Below, one piece after another: positions 10,201 to 25,200 of a DNA stretch of 64,000 nucleotides. This stretch comes from Pseudoips prasinana. Lineage: Eukaryota; Arthropoda; Insecta; Lepidoptera; Nolidae. Each line of letters begins with the position of its first letter. Position 1 is the first letter of the stretch. The DNA lies in the NCBI GenBank assembly GCA_951640165.1, contig OX621264.1, forward strand, positions 5,027,001 to 5,091,000. The letters run 5' to 3'. Position numbers and translations under genes: made by a program. The notes beneath the pieces are model-generated. The model made no database searches. It was not told the origin of the DNA and saw nothing but the letters and a program-made list of their open reading frames with translations.

Positions 10201-13200
10201 TGGTGGAAAATCCACAAATATGTCGGTTTGGCTCGACAATCCGACATATTTCTGTTTAATAAAACTTTTTGATTGACCGTTGACAGGCGACAATTTGTCG
10301 TGAAAATCTTGTCAATTCTGCTTTATTAAACAGAAAATTGTAATGACATATTTGTAGAATTGTCCAAAAATTCTGACAGGCGCTTTACCCTCTGTCGCGA
10401 TTTATATTTTGAATATTGAAGGTGTAAGAAAATGTTTATAAAAGGTTTAATACAAAAATGGTACTTACATCGAGCAGCGAGAGAAGTGATGATGAATACT
10501 TGGAACAAATACAAACGAGGAGGCAACGACGGTCATTTAAATGCAGGATCAATTTAATAATATTAAATTATAGGTAATTATTTATTTTTGATTACTTCAT
10601 TATATTACTTTGTAGATATTTGTTTCTTGTTTTACCCTCATTTATCTTAATAAAACAGAATGATCAGCAAAATATGTCACAAGTTGACATAATTGTCACG
10701 GAAATCCGACAATTGCCAACTGAAAATTGTCGGAAATAATTTGACTGTAGTTTTTTGACATATGTCGAGTTTTATTAAACGCGTTTTTAAATGACAAATA
10801 TGTCAAAGATTTTATGTCGACTTTTTACATATTTGTCACCTTTAAATTAAATGACAAATATGTCAAAGATTTTATGTCGACTTTTTACATATTTGTCACC
10901 TTTATTAAACAGCCTAAGCACGACAATTCTACAATTATGTCATTTTTGGACATATATGTCGACTTGTCAGCTTTATTATCTAATAACAGGGCCCAGGCTA
11001 TACCTCATGAACCGTGATAGTTAGACAGTTGAAATTTTCACAGATGATGTATTTCTGTTGCTGCTATAACAACAAATAAAAAACATAATAAAATAAATAT
11101 TTAAGGGAACAACAAACGTGAATTATTTGCTCGTTTTTATAGATACTGGTACGGAACCCTTCGTGCGCGAGTCCGACTCCCGCTTGGCCGGTTTTATATA
11201 CTAGAAGATTTCTTAGCTTTTGAAACTAGACTCACCCTCTTACCAGTCCTGTAAGCCAGGATCAACAGTGGCACACAATAAAATGAGCGGTGAGGCTCAG
11301 GCATGTTCCGGGGAATCGCGACAACTGTCTTGGATCCCGGAACGAATTTAACCAGAAAGAAACAAGGAGTTAGAAAAGAGGGAAGTCCACTTCCCTTCAG
11401 GGGCTCTACCGGCTAAGTCGCCGAACTTCGTTTTCGTGAATGGCGTTCAATTAAATAAAGGTTAAAAAGGACTTACTCAATCGTTAAATCGGCTTCAACG
11501 TTGACAAAACTCCGGCGTGAAAAGCAAGCATTTGCCAACCACGCCAACAGGGCCGTTGTTTTTTATTAAAATATTAGTTTAAAAGAATTATTAAAGCCAA
11601 ATTGTGTAGCAGGGCATATTATAAACATGGCGCAAAAGGGGGGCACCGGAGCAGCATACCCGCGTTCCCGGGGCTCCTCCTATCAGGCGCCAGAAGAAGT
11701 CCACGGCAGGTTAGGTTTAGTCGGTGCGAGTCCGACATACCCGCATACACTTTTTGCGGGTGGCATGCGTAGGCATTCCCCCTTAAAATTTCTGATTATG
11801 ACAAAAGTGTTTGGGATTGAGTCGTTCTAAATCAACACACATACAAAAATCGTAATTAAACTTAAATATATTTTATTTCTAAAAAAGGATTCCTACTGAG
11901 TTTTCTGGCAGTGTTTCTCAGTAGCTGCCACGACATGCACGGTAAGTTAAAAAAAATGACGATTCCACATACCGGGTGTCCCAAAACTCAACGTCAAGCC
12001 GAAACGGGGTGACAGGATTGATCATAACCATCACGAGAAAAATCTGAAAAAAAATCTATCCCATGCAGTTTGAAAATTATGGGCATTTTAAGAAAAACCT
12101 AGAAATTTGATCAAACTGTACCATTTTTCGGTTATTGTGGTTATTATTTTTTATTTTTGTTCATTTGAACTTTAGAAACGTAATCCTAAATAACATTTCT
12201 AGAATCCCAATAAAAAATAATGACACAATTGCCTTAAGTTCCCGAGAATTGAGACTATTTGTTAAACTACGAATTTAAAATTTTCAAGATTCGTCGACTT
12301 TGACAGGCCCTCCTATAAAAAAAATGTACTAGAGTGCCTTGGCAAGTAGCATTAAAAGTTGGCGCATTTAATCAGAATTCTAAAATGGTACAATACTTGT
12401 TAGTTCCATACAATAGAAAAGAGTAAAAAAATTAAAACCTCAAGTAACCCGATTTTTGCTATCAGATTTTACTCAGTTAAAATGTTTTTAATTCGCACAA
12501 GCTCTAGGTAGGTTCTTAATTTTAAGGCAAAATGATGAGAGAGATGGATAATGGGTATGTTTGCCATGAGTGGACGTACCACTAGCAGATCTTCGCGACA
12601 TGTGGTTTCAACAAGATGGCTGCCCAGCGCATTTCGCAGTGCAAGTAAGAGATTTCCTTGACCAGGAATATCCGGGAAGGTGGATTGGACGTTCGGGCAC
12701 TATCTCGTGGCCCGCCCGTTCACCAGATTTAAATCCCCTGGATTTTTTCTATTGGGGAGTTCTCAAAGAAAAAGTTTACTCAAAGCCCATTGAGAACGTA
12801 GCCGACCTGCGTGAACGCATTTCTCAAGCAGCTGAGGCGATCAACTCTCGAAGATATGCCCGACTAATAAGTAGATCTTTTTTAAGAAGATGTAGGGCTT
12901 GTATTGAGGCTGATGGTAAACAATTTGAACATTTATTTTAATAAAAAACGTTATTTCTCTATCATCTGACTTTTATTCCAACAAACCTAATTATTTTACT
13001 AATTTTACTAACTTTTTTTCACTTTGGTAAAAGTGGCGTCACTATCTGTCTCGTTCACTCATGGCGAACATACCCATTATCCATCTCTCTCATCATTTTG
13101 TCTTAAAATTAAGAACCTACCTAGAGCTTGTGTGAATTAAAAACATTTTAACTAAGTAAAATGAGATAGCAAAAATCGGGTTACTTGAGGTTTTAATTTT

Positions 13201-16200
13201 TTTACTCTTTTCTATTGTATGGAACTAACAAGTATTGTACCATTTTAGAATTCTGATTAAATGCGCCAACTTTTAATGCCACTTGCCAAGGCACTCTAGT
13301 ACATTTTTTTTATAGGAGGGCCTGTCAAAGTCGACGAATCTTGAAAATTTTAAATTCGTAGTTTAACAAATAGTCTCAATTCTCGGAAACTTGAGGCAAT
13401 TGTGTCATTATTTTTTATTGGGATTCTAGAAATGTTATGTAGAATTACGTTTCCAAAGTTCAAATGAACAAAAATAAAAAAGAATAACCACAATAACCGA
13501 AAAATGGTACAGTTTGATCAAATTTCTAGGTTTTTCTTAAAATGCCCATAATTTTTAAACTGCATGGGATAGATTTTTTTTCAGATTTTTCTCGTGATGG
13601 TTATGATCAATCCTGTCACCCCGTTTCGGCTTGACGTTGAGTTTTGGGACACCCTGTATATGCAAAATTTATATGGAATAAATGAATTTTGATTTTGATC
13701 AAGTTACAGCGCCTCGTAGCGGAATAACGCGGCACTTTTAGACGTCATTCTGAAAAGTGAAGGGAGCTACATACGTTTTCCACTGCACAGACGCCAGCAC
13801 ATCAAGCTACCCCAATCTGTCAAATTACCCCAATTGAAAGTGAACCGTATGCTTTTGTGATAAAGTTGAAAATCTATAAACGCAATTTGACATATTGGGG
13901 TAGCTTGACGTGCTGGCGTCTGTACACTCCTTGGTAACAACTTTGCTGTTTTATGCATATTTTATGAGGTGTTTTATCAAGCGCCTTATCACAACTGAGT
14001 CAGCGTTTTAAGGATCGTGAACGTAGTATGTGTGTTTTTAGGTCGGTTCGCAACTAAACTGGGTTATTGTTCATTGGTAGCTGCCTAGTTTCTCGTTTCG
14101 GTACATTCGATTCCATTGCCTTTTTATCAGGTGACCTACTTGTTATTTTAGGTATCATATAAAGAAAGATTATTTTCAAAACCGTGCGAACATTTTATTA
14201 ATATCTTGGGACAACTATCACTCTGTCGTTTGATGATCAGATTCTGATCTCAAAGTAGGCTGAGCCTGTGCTATGGCAACCTGATAAATATAATGTCCTC
14301 CTAGCTGAATTAGCCACGGCGGCCAGTCTCAACAGAGATTGGCCATCTGCGCGGGACATATTATAGTGCACAAGTGTGTGCGCAAACACAGGGGCACTTT
14401 CTATCCATCACTCGCATGATCCGATGCCACGCATTAGCGACACGACCGGACCGACGGCTTTACGTGCTCTCCGAGACACGGGGGTGTAATACCGCCAAGT
14501 TACAGACGTCGGGCTAATGCTGAGAAATTTTTCTTGAAAAGTCCCAAAATCACTTTTGGCCCGACCCAGGATTTGAACCCTGGACCTCATTAACTGCGGT
14601 TGAACACGCTACCGCTAGACCAACGAGGCAGTCTCAATACATAAATATTATAGAGTAGCTGTGCCCCGCGGTTTTACCCGCGTTAAACTTTATAAGTTAT
14701 CACTGCTCCTCCCCCGTACGTGACAGCGTGATAATATGTAGCCTATATGTTGACTCGACCTCTTAGTAATATTCATGCAAAATTTGAAGTAATAGGTTCA
14801 ATCCCCACCCAAGACAAATCTTTGAGCGTTGAGCACAATTCTTTGTTCTGTGTCTAGGTGTAATTTATCTATAATATGTATTTAGAAAGGCTCTGTCTAG
14901 TTCAGGACCTAGATGGCAGTGTAATAATGATAATATCCTGGGACATTATTTACACACGGCCATCTGATCCCAAACTAAGCAGAGCTTGTACTATGGAAAC
15001 CAGATAACTGATATACTTTTGACGGATTATTTTTTGTTATGGATGTGGTATAAATTTGGTGTATGTCTTGTTGCACACCTACTGCTATTAGTTATTGTTC
15101 AGCTCCTATCCATCCTAAGGTTGTCTGGAAGAGATCGCTTTATGCGATAAGACCGCCCTTTGTACAACTTGTTTATGTAATATCCTATGAAATATGTATT
15201 CTTATGGTGTACATTAAAGAGTATTCTATTCTATACTACATATACTACTTTTCTTCAGTAAATACATAGGTACTAATATAGATAATAACACACAGACTGA
15301 GGACAAACAGACATGTTCATGCACACAAATATCTGTCCTAGGTGCTAGACCGCCCTTTGTACAACTTGTTTATGTAATATCCTATGAAATATGTATTCTT
15401 ATGGTGAACATTAAAGAGTATTCTATTCTATACTACATATACTACTTTTCTTCAGTAAATACATAGGTACTAATATAGATAATAACACACAGACTGAGGA
15501 CAAACAGACATGTTCATGCACACAAATATCTGTCCTAGGTGGGAATTGAAGTCACGACCTCCGTCGTGAAAAGCAAGCATTTGCCAAACACGCCAACAGA
15601 CCCGTCAGTCAAGTGTTTTGGTTGTCCCAAGATATTTTAAGAGTTCCATACCCAAAGGGTAAAACTGGAGCCTATATAACTAAGACTTCGCTGTCTGTCC
15701 GTCTGTCACCAGGCTTTATCTCATGAACCGTGATAGTTAAGACAGTTGAAATTTTCACAGATAATGTATTTCTGTTGCCGCTAGAACAACAAATACAAAA
15801 AAAATATATATTTAAGGGGGCTCCCATACAACAAACGTGAATATTTTGGTCGTTTTTATAGATAATGGTACGGAACCCTTCGTGCGAGAGTCCGACTCGC
15901 ACTTGGCCGGTTTGTTTCTTATTCATTAATTGACAGTATAGTTTTGTTCTACTAGAATTTTAGAGTTTTACTACTTAGATATAGACGAGGAAGCTTATGC
16001 ACCCCCTTCCCTTAGTCACAATGTCACGTTCAGTTGACACCCTCCAACCCACTTAATGTGTGACGTCATTTTTAGATAATTGTAATAATAATATCTATAT
16101 AATAATATATAGATAATTACACCCAGACTCAGGACAAACAGACATGTTCATGCACACAAATATCTGTCCTAGGTGGGAATTGAACTCACGACCTCAGGCG

Positions 16201-19200
16201 TGAAAAGGAAGCATTTGCCAACCACGCCAACTTGGTTGCCCCAAGATACTTTTTATTTATTAACTAGCTGTGCCCCACGGTTTTACCCGCGTTAAATTTT
16301 ATAATTTATTTAACACAGCTCCTTCCCCGTAGGTGATAGCGTGATAATATGTAGCCTATATGTTGACCCGACCTCTTTAATATTCATGCAAAATATCAAG
16401 GAAATCCATGCAGTACTTTTTGAGTTTAGCCCGGACATACATACAGACAAACAGACACACAGACAAAAATTCTAAATACTATATTTTTGGCTTCGATGTC
16501 GACTGTAGATCACGAACCAAGTATCCTTTCTTAAAAATATTCAATGTACAGTTTTGACTTTCCTATTATTTTCAAATAATAATCCCCCGAATAAACCCTT
16601 ATGGTATTGTATTATTATCTTATATTCATATTAAATTCACCAGCCCATCAATTTCATTGTCAATTCATATAATAATAATTATATATAAATATTTACTAAG
16701 AACCTTTGAAATGGAACACGTGTACATGCATTTAATTAAATTATTCTGTATTGTAGTTTTTTCGTCAACCACATTTTTTAGTTTATGCCGCCATCATGCT
16801 TGCTGACAAACACCTTACAGTTGGTTTGTTGAATGTAGGGTCCTTAGGTACTAATCATGACGATTTCTTTTCTTTAGTATCTAGACATAATATTGACATA
16901 TTAGCGATAAACGAGACATGGCTAAAAAAAGGAGAAGAGGCCCGTGCCCCTGTCCTTCCTTATTTCCGTTTTATTCACACTCCTAGGTCCCCGAATACCG
17001 GCAGGGCTAGGGGAGGGGGCGTCGGGTTCTATATCAGACGCGGTATTAATGTGCGCCTATGGAAATGTGTTACTGAGCCTAGATTCTCATCAGTCGAACA
17101 AATGTGGCTCACATACACACTTAATGGAAAAAAAATAGCTATAGGCACAGCGTATCGCCCGCCCTGGCTTAATACTGACCTTTTCCTGGATGCTATTAGT
17201 GAGTTATTGGGCACCCTTGGGTATTGCGATCATGTTATTTTGCTTGGAGATTTTAATATAAATATATTAAAACCTGAGGACACCAAAACAAAGAAACTTT
17301 GTGAATTTCTCAAATGCATAAGTCTTAACCAACTCGTGACTACGCCTACTCACTTCACTGAAAGTACAGAGACTCTTATTGACTTGATTTGCACCGATCT
17401 CAAGGCAAGATCTCTCATAATCGAACCCTTCAAATTGTTAAACAGCCATTCGCTTGTGGTTTGTGAGCTAAGTGCGAAAAGACAGAAATATCAACCTCAC
17501 ACAATTATTTATCGCCCCATTAAGAATATCTGTTTAGATCAATTCCAATTGGATTTGGATAGCATGTGTTGGGACAGTATGTCAGATATGTGTGACGTGA
17601 ATGATATGGTAAAACAGTTCAATGCGTACATTTTAACCATTTACGATATTCACGCACCAGTGATGCAAACTACAATAAAAGAACGATCATTTCCTTGGGT
17701 CACTGATAACTTAAAATTAATGATGCGACTGAGAGACAACGCCTTGGCTAAATATCGAACGACTAAACTTGAAACAAAAAAAAAATATTATAAACAATTA
17801 AAGTCTTTAGTAAATACGTCCCTATTCTACGAAAAAGTAGCCTATTTTAAATACAATATTAATAATCAGATTAAAAATCCAATAAAATTGTGGAAAAATA
17901 TTAAGAATGATGTCCTACCAAAAAAACAAAACAACTGCCTTCCATTGCAATTCAACAATCCTAATTTAATTAACTCCCATTTTCTGAACGTTCCCGGTAA
18001 TACACATACTAGCATCTCGTATATGACCTATTTTGAATTTTACCGATTTAGTGACGTAACTTTTAGGCTCCAAACAGTAACCCAGGATTCAGTTTACAGC
18101 ATCATCCACAGGCTTAAGTCCAATGCAGAAGGTTACGACAGAATCACTCTAAGCATGCTAAAACTTACTCTTACTCATACATTGGAATTAATTACGAAAA
18201 TAGTGAACAGGTCAATAATGACTAGTACTTTCCCTGACATCTGGAAAGTCGCCGCTGTTAGACCCTTACCCAAAAAAAATAACCCGATAGACATGAAGGA
18301 CCTGCGTCCTATCAGTATCTTGCCATGTATGTCCAAGATAATGGAGAAAGTGGTTAACAAGCAACTCGCAGATTTTTTAGAAAACAATGACATACTACCT
18401 TCACTACAATCTGGTTTTAGAAGATGTCGCGGTACTACAACAGCCTTATTAGACGTCACAGATAACATAATCTCTGCATTGGACAGAGGAATGTGCACGG
18501 TGCTGGTCCTGCTCGATTTTTCGCGGGCTTTTGATGCTATAAACGTCCCATTACTTCTGTCCAAACTAAGCTATTATGGTTTTGATCATAGAACTACAAA
18601 CTGGTTCAATAGCTATTTTGAAAATCGAAGTCAATTTGTGGAGCTGTGTCTTGAAGATGGAACCAAGAAAGTCTCGGCAATGAGCTCATTGAATAGAGGT
18701 GTACCGCAAGGTTCCATATTGGGCCCTACATTATTTGCGTTATACTGTACTGACATCGTACAATGTTTTCACACATGTCAGTACCATATTTACGCGGATG
18801 ATGTACAGGCTTATATATCTTTTCGGTCCTGTGAATACGAAGAAGCAATGCGTAATTTAAGTGACGATCTCAATAGGGTAGCTGCATGGTCAGAAAAAAA
18901 CGGCCTAGTTCTTAATCCTTCAAAGACGAAATATATTGTCTTTGGAACTAAGCACCACATTGAGACCATTTCAACTTCATTAAATGTCACGATCCTGGGA
19001 ATACCTGTTGAAAGAGTATATGAAGCCCGTAATTTGGGCCTTAATTTAGACTCCGATCTCAGGTTCGAAAGTCACATAGCCGACGCAGCTAAAAACTGCT
19101 TTTTTCGTCTGAAGGTTCTATATAAAATTAGACCGTTTTTGTCAGAAGAGTTGCGGATACAATTGGTCGAGTCACTGGTCCTTTCCAAATTAAATTATGC

Positions 19201-22200
19201 AGATGCTGTTTATGGCCCCCGGTTGTTAGCGCGAACAGATAGACTGATACAGAGAGTCCAGAATGCTTGCGCCAGATTTTGTTTTTCCATCCCACCGAGA
19301 ACTCATGTCACACCCTTTTTAAACAATAAAAACATGCTGAAAATGAAATCTCGTAGGAAGCTGCACTTGGCATGTCTGTTATTCGGTGTCATACAGTTTA
19401 ATCAGCCTACATATTTATTTAACAAGCTTGTCTGGATCTCGGGTGGAAGAAAACATACAGGTAGAAAATGCGCACAGCAACTATCTATACCAAAACATAA
19501 AACAGCTGCATTCAGAGGAAGCTTTCGTTATGCCGCTAGCAAAGTATGGAATAATATACCCCCACCCATTAAAACTGCTAAAACTATTGACACATTCCGG
19601 AAACGCTTGCGTCAATTCCTTATAGGTACGCAGCTAAAGTTTAGTAATATAAACCAAAATAATTCAATAATTTAAATTTTACAATAAGTTCCAATTTAGC
19701 TTCAGTATGTGAATGTGTGAGAATGTGTGTGTGTGTGTGTGTGTGTGTATTATATTTATCTTGTTTACTATTATTTGATGCAATTTATAAGTACGATTGT
19801 TAGCTATCGCCTGAAGTATATTTGCAATGGGTTACGGTATATTGACAGCGAATCGGAGCAGTATGATTTTATTTTATTTTATGTTGATTTTATTGTAATA
19901 TTGTTAATTTAGATTTTTTGTTTCTTTCTTTTAAACCGTATTCTTTTATTTTGTTCTATATATATAATTTTTAAGAAACGTATTGTCTTATGTCTTATGT
20001 ATGTAATTTATGTAGCACATGATAGTAGAGAAGATAAAATATTGAGTTTCTTTTATCATTCATCATCATCATTTAAACCGAAAGACGTCCACTGCTGGAT
20101 ATAGGCCTCCCCCAAAGACCTCCACAATTGCCGGTCTTGCACAACTGCCAACCCCCACAAGATCCATCTTCTAGGGGGCCTGCTCACGCGTTGTCTAATA
20201 ACATTGTGTGAACATTATCTATCTCATCCCGTGGGGGGTATTAGTCATCCCGAGGCAATACCTTCAATCGACAGCAGTCTGTTTGTTAATTAAGACGATC
20301 GAGTATGAGTATGAGTGCCGACATCAGTACTCGCATCTAGCTCCTCAACGTTGGATTTGACCCATTTACTGCAGCGAATTGATGATCTGGCAAGAATAGT
20401 TGGCTCCCTGAGCAAAGAATACCCTGGTCGTGCGCGTTTTAAGGATCGTTTACAATGTTCAATGAACTGTTTGAGCTGGTGCCACCGTTCCCTTTTTATC
20501 ATCAGACCACGCGCACTCGCAGTAAGGTTCATCAGTATCACCAGGAAGCGATCTCGTCAAGCACGGTTCGCTTTCAGCGTTCATACATCCCACGTACGTG
20601 CCGGCTCTGGAATGAATTACCTGCTTCGCTGTTTCCCCCAGCGCTACGACATGTCCTTCTTCAAACGAGGTTTAAAAAGAGTATTAATATCACGGTAGGC
20701 CGCGGTTTGCTGTGCCCCCTGGCACTGCGAATGTCCGTGAGCAGCGGTTACCACTTACCATGGTGGGCCGCTAGCTCGTCTGCTTCCTAAAGCAATAAAA
20801 AAAAAGGACATCATGTAGATTTAGGGAGCAATGGTGTTGGTACTACAAAAGGTTCAGACAAAAAGCCACAAAATGCACTGAACCTTGCTCATGGAAGCTC
20901 AAGCTAGAGGGAAACCATTGCTCTAAAAATCGGTGACCTTCCAACTTAGGTCACCGATTTTTAATTGATACTGGCTTTCCCATAATCTTGCTAGCTTAGT
21001 CCAGCTTACTTACTTATCGTATGGGCAGTGGTTACCCTAGTGTCAGAGTTGTTCAAGCCGCCCAGTTGGCTTCGTAAGTGTCGTAAAAGGCGACTAAGTC
21101 ATACACCAGGAAGTATGGCAGCAGCGCCACGTCCTAACCGGGATAAATATTTGTGTGCATGAACATGTCTGTTTGACCTGAGTTTGGGTGTAAATTATCT
21201 ATATATGTATATATTTACAAAAGAAAAATAGTACATGTAGTATATCAGTTATTTGGTTTCCATATTACAAGCTCTGCTTAGTTTGGGATCAGAAGGCCGT
21301 GTGTAAATAATGTCCCAGGATATTATTATTATTAAATAGGTTGTAAAGAAATAAATTCATCATTATCATCAGCCTTTTATCGTCCACTGCTGGACATAGG
21401 CTTCCCCCCAAAGGTTTCTAATGTTGCCATGTAGAGGGGTTTGCCATAGTCACCGCGCTTGGCATGTGACTTGGTGACCGCAGTTAGGTTAAGTTAGGTT
21501 AGTCGCTGAACTTCGATTTCTTAAATGGCGTTCAATTAAATAAAGGTTAAAAATGACTTAATCAATCGTTAAATCGGCTTCCATGAGCATATGTGACGTC
21601 ATAAATGGTCCGAAATAAATTGTCAACGTTGAAGCCGATTTAATGATTGATTAAGTCATTTTTAACCTTTATTTATTTGAACGCCATTTAAGAAATCGAT
21701 GTTCGGCGACTTAGCCGGTAGAGCCCCAGGTGGTGCTGCTGACCGACTACCTGGTGTATCTCTTAGTCGCCTTTTACGATACCCACGGGATGGTATGGGG
21801 GTGGCCCTGTTATTTATCGAATGAGAGTCATTAAGCATAAAAGTTTTCTTCTTAAAAAAACCCCTTACGTTTCTTTTAATTTTGTTATAAGCGTAATTAT
21901 TTTAGAATTTAATTATGAGACGGGCCGATTGGCGATGTTGGTTAATGCTTGCCTTTCATGCAGCAGGTCGTAGGTTCGATTCCCATCCAGGACAGATATT
22001 TGTGTGCATGAACATGTCTGTTTGTCTTAAATCTGGGTGTATTACAAAATAAAAGTAGTATATGTAATATATCAGTAATTTAGTTTCCATAGTACAAGCT
22101 CCGGTTTGGATTTGGGATAAGATGGCCGTGTGTGAATTATGTCCCAGGATATTTTTATTACATTATTGAAAAAGGGCATTCTTCTTTGTCATGTACTACT

Positions 22201-25200
22201 TAACTAACAAGTCCAGTAACTTACAGTTCTTAGGTGTTATTAACGCTGAGTAATTAAAAACCAAAACATGCTCAACTTGTAATCCTGTTAACAGGTACAT
22301 CTGTACCAAATATGTCATGATACAAACAGGTGACGCCATCTATGGCAATCACTTCAAACTATTCTTATTCGACGCGTGCGCCTAAACAAATAAACATTCC
22401 ATATCAGATGTTGCGGCGTTTGTATCTGACCGGCTACCTGTGTACATACATACATAGACTCACGCCTGTTTCCCACGGGGGTAGGCAGAGACAACGGCCT
22501 TACATTGTCACGATCCTTTCACACCTCTTTCGCCTCGTTTACTGACATTATGCTATATGTGTGTTTTCAATTAAATTCAGTGCTTATATATTTGAGCTGT
22601 TTGAGGTCGCAACGCTTGGAATCTGGGGTCCATTTGTTTTCATCAAATTAAAATTTATAAACCATTTATTCCGTTAAAATAGCTATATTTCTAGAAAACA
22701 AAGCCTCCTCCAATCCTCCGAAAGGGAGCAATGGAATCCTAAATTTGATCCGCCTGTGTGTATCGACGGTAGCTTAACGAGCCTATTCTGGATTGGTAGA
22801 GGATGTTGGTTCGAGACCCGCGGGCCGAATAAATTTATGATTTCCCATTTTTGAGGATACTACAGTTAAGTCTCATAATTGTCAATCAAAACGCGGGTAA
22901 AATCGAAAGACACAAGATATTTTAGGTTTTTTTTTTAAATTAGACAACGCCCGCAATATGTAATTTAATCTATGTGTCGCGCACTTTACTAATTTATAAT
23001 AGACGGATACATACGGTTATGTAAACACATACATATATCAATCCATCTGCCTTCTACACAGGCTATACTCGAGACTACAAAACATTTGCACCCTTATTTA
23101 AAAACGAAGTCTTAAGTTAAACTGCAGTTGAACTATGGATCAAGCAATCTCATTGGATGGTTTTCGTCTAAACCGAGGATCTTGCAATTTAACTTTATAC
23201 TTCGTTATTAAATAAGGGTGTTGGAGTCCATCCCCTCGGTGGGACGGAAAACTGACTTGACCCATGAGAGGTCATGCACATGACTCAGGGCTTTATGATT
23301 TCTTTGGCCCACGAGGGTGTAATCTAATATCATAGAACATTTTGCAGTCCGGTTTCTGTGGTACAGTCAGTGTCAAATAGTTAAAGGCATGTCTATGACG
23401 TCATGTTTAACATGAAAAGAACAGCTATAGTTTCTATCCCTTTCTTTTGACGGGCCGGTTGGCGTGGTTGGTAGATGCCTTTCACGCCGCAGGTCGTGGG
23501 TTTTAATTCCCACCCATGACAGATCTTGCGGCGATATGGCGATTATGCCATATCCCCCCAAAATTATTATTGGGAAAGGCTTTTGTCCAGCAGTGGACTT
23601 CTTACAGCTTTTGTTTTTTCCGTTTATTGTTCTACAAAACTGGATATAGACTACATTGAATAAGACAACATCGATGTAAAAAACATTAAGTCTGTATCCT
23701 ACTCTGATGTAGACACAGTTTGCTAAATTAGACTAAAACTTAACTTATCTTACGGGGTACTTATTCTAAGTTTAAACAAAACTATTAACTACAGTTAGTT
23801 CAGCAAAAATCCTACAATAATATTTTGAGTTTATGTTGAAGTGAAGCAAAAGAATAATTGAAAATATCAATATCATTTTGGATTGCATTGCAACCTTTTG
23901 ACGTTATGATGTTGATGATGAACTGGTTGTAGTTACGTCCGAATGATTCGTTTGAACATGAGACGAAATTGTCTATTCTATGTCTACTCCAGACTAATGT
24001 TGAGGATGACGTCACACCCCGTGCTAAAAACACGTTTTATATTATAAAAGGCTCGTTGATTAGCGAGATGGTTGACGTAAATCACAGTCGGCGTAGTAAG
24101 GCTTCTTACGATGCCGATGTGTACTGTGCTACTGACGTCAAGAAATTACGTTCTAGCAATGTGTTAATAAGTTACCTCGATGACCGAGCAGTAGCGTGCT
24201 CAACCGCAAATAGTATTAATATGCAATAAGAAGATAATTAGAAGTAAGAGTATATGACACATTTGGTATGACGAGGCTAAAATATGACTTACTGAGGCTT
24301 CTTATGATAATACTGTGTATTGTTACCGATGTCATTGAATTCTACGTTATAGGAATGTGTTAATATTCTACCTCGATGACCGAGTAGTAGCGTGTTTAAC
24401 CGCAAGTAATAACACATTTGGTATGGCGACGCTAAAATATCGCGTACTGAGGCTTCTTACGATTATGCTGTGTACTGTGTTGCTGTCGTTATTGAAAAGA
24501 CTATGTTATAGCAATGTGTTAATAATTTACCGCAATTATTGAGAAGTAGAGTGTTGAACTGCAAATAGTAGTATATCACACATTTGGAATGGCGAGGCTA
24601 AAATATGACGTACTGAGGCTTCTTATGATGCCGATGCGTACAGTGTTACAGACGTCATTGAGTTCTACGTTATTGCAATGTGTTAATAGTTATCTCGATG
24701 ACCGAGCAGTAGCGTGTTCAACCGCTAATAATATATCACACATTTCGTATGACGAGGCTAAAATATATCCGACGTACTGAGGCTTCTAACGATGACTTTG
24801 TGTACTGTGTTACAGACGTCATTGAGTTCTACGTTATAGCAATGTGTTAATAGTTTATCTCGATGACCGAGTAATAGCGTGGTGAACTGCAAATAATAGT
24901 ACATCAGACATTTGGTCCATGAGACTAAAACATAGCTGACGTTTTGAGGCTTCTTACGATGACGCTTTCTGTGTTACTAACGTCAGGTAGTGTGAAAAGG
25001 GTTCCTTATTAGCCTTTTCCTTATATGCCAGTGAAGCACAATCGGCGTACTGAGGTTTCTTACGATGACACTGTGTATTGTTACCGACATCATTGAGTTC
25101 TACGTTATAGCAATGTGTTAATAGTTATCTCGATGACCGAGCAGTAGCGAGCTCAACCGAAAATAGTAATAATCACACATTTGGTATGGCGAGGCTAAAA

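Noticed and set aside
12570..12941. Functional small transposase gene
   Set aside because: It lacks the DNA-binding region and the first catalytic Asp, and has no ATG at its beginning.
20925..20962. Bacterial-type intrinsic terminator
   Set aside because: The shape fits, but the window is clearly eukaryotic with spliced genes. I treated it as part of a structured segment instead.
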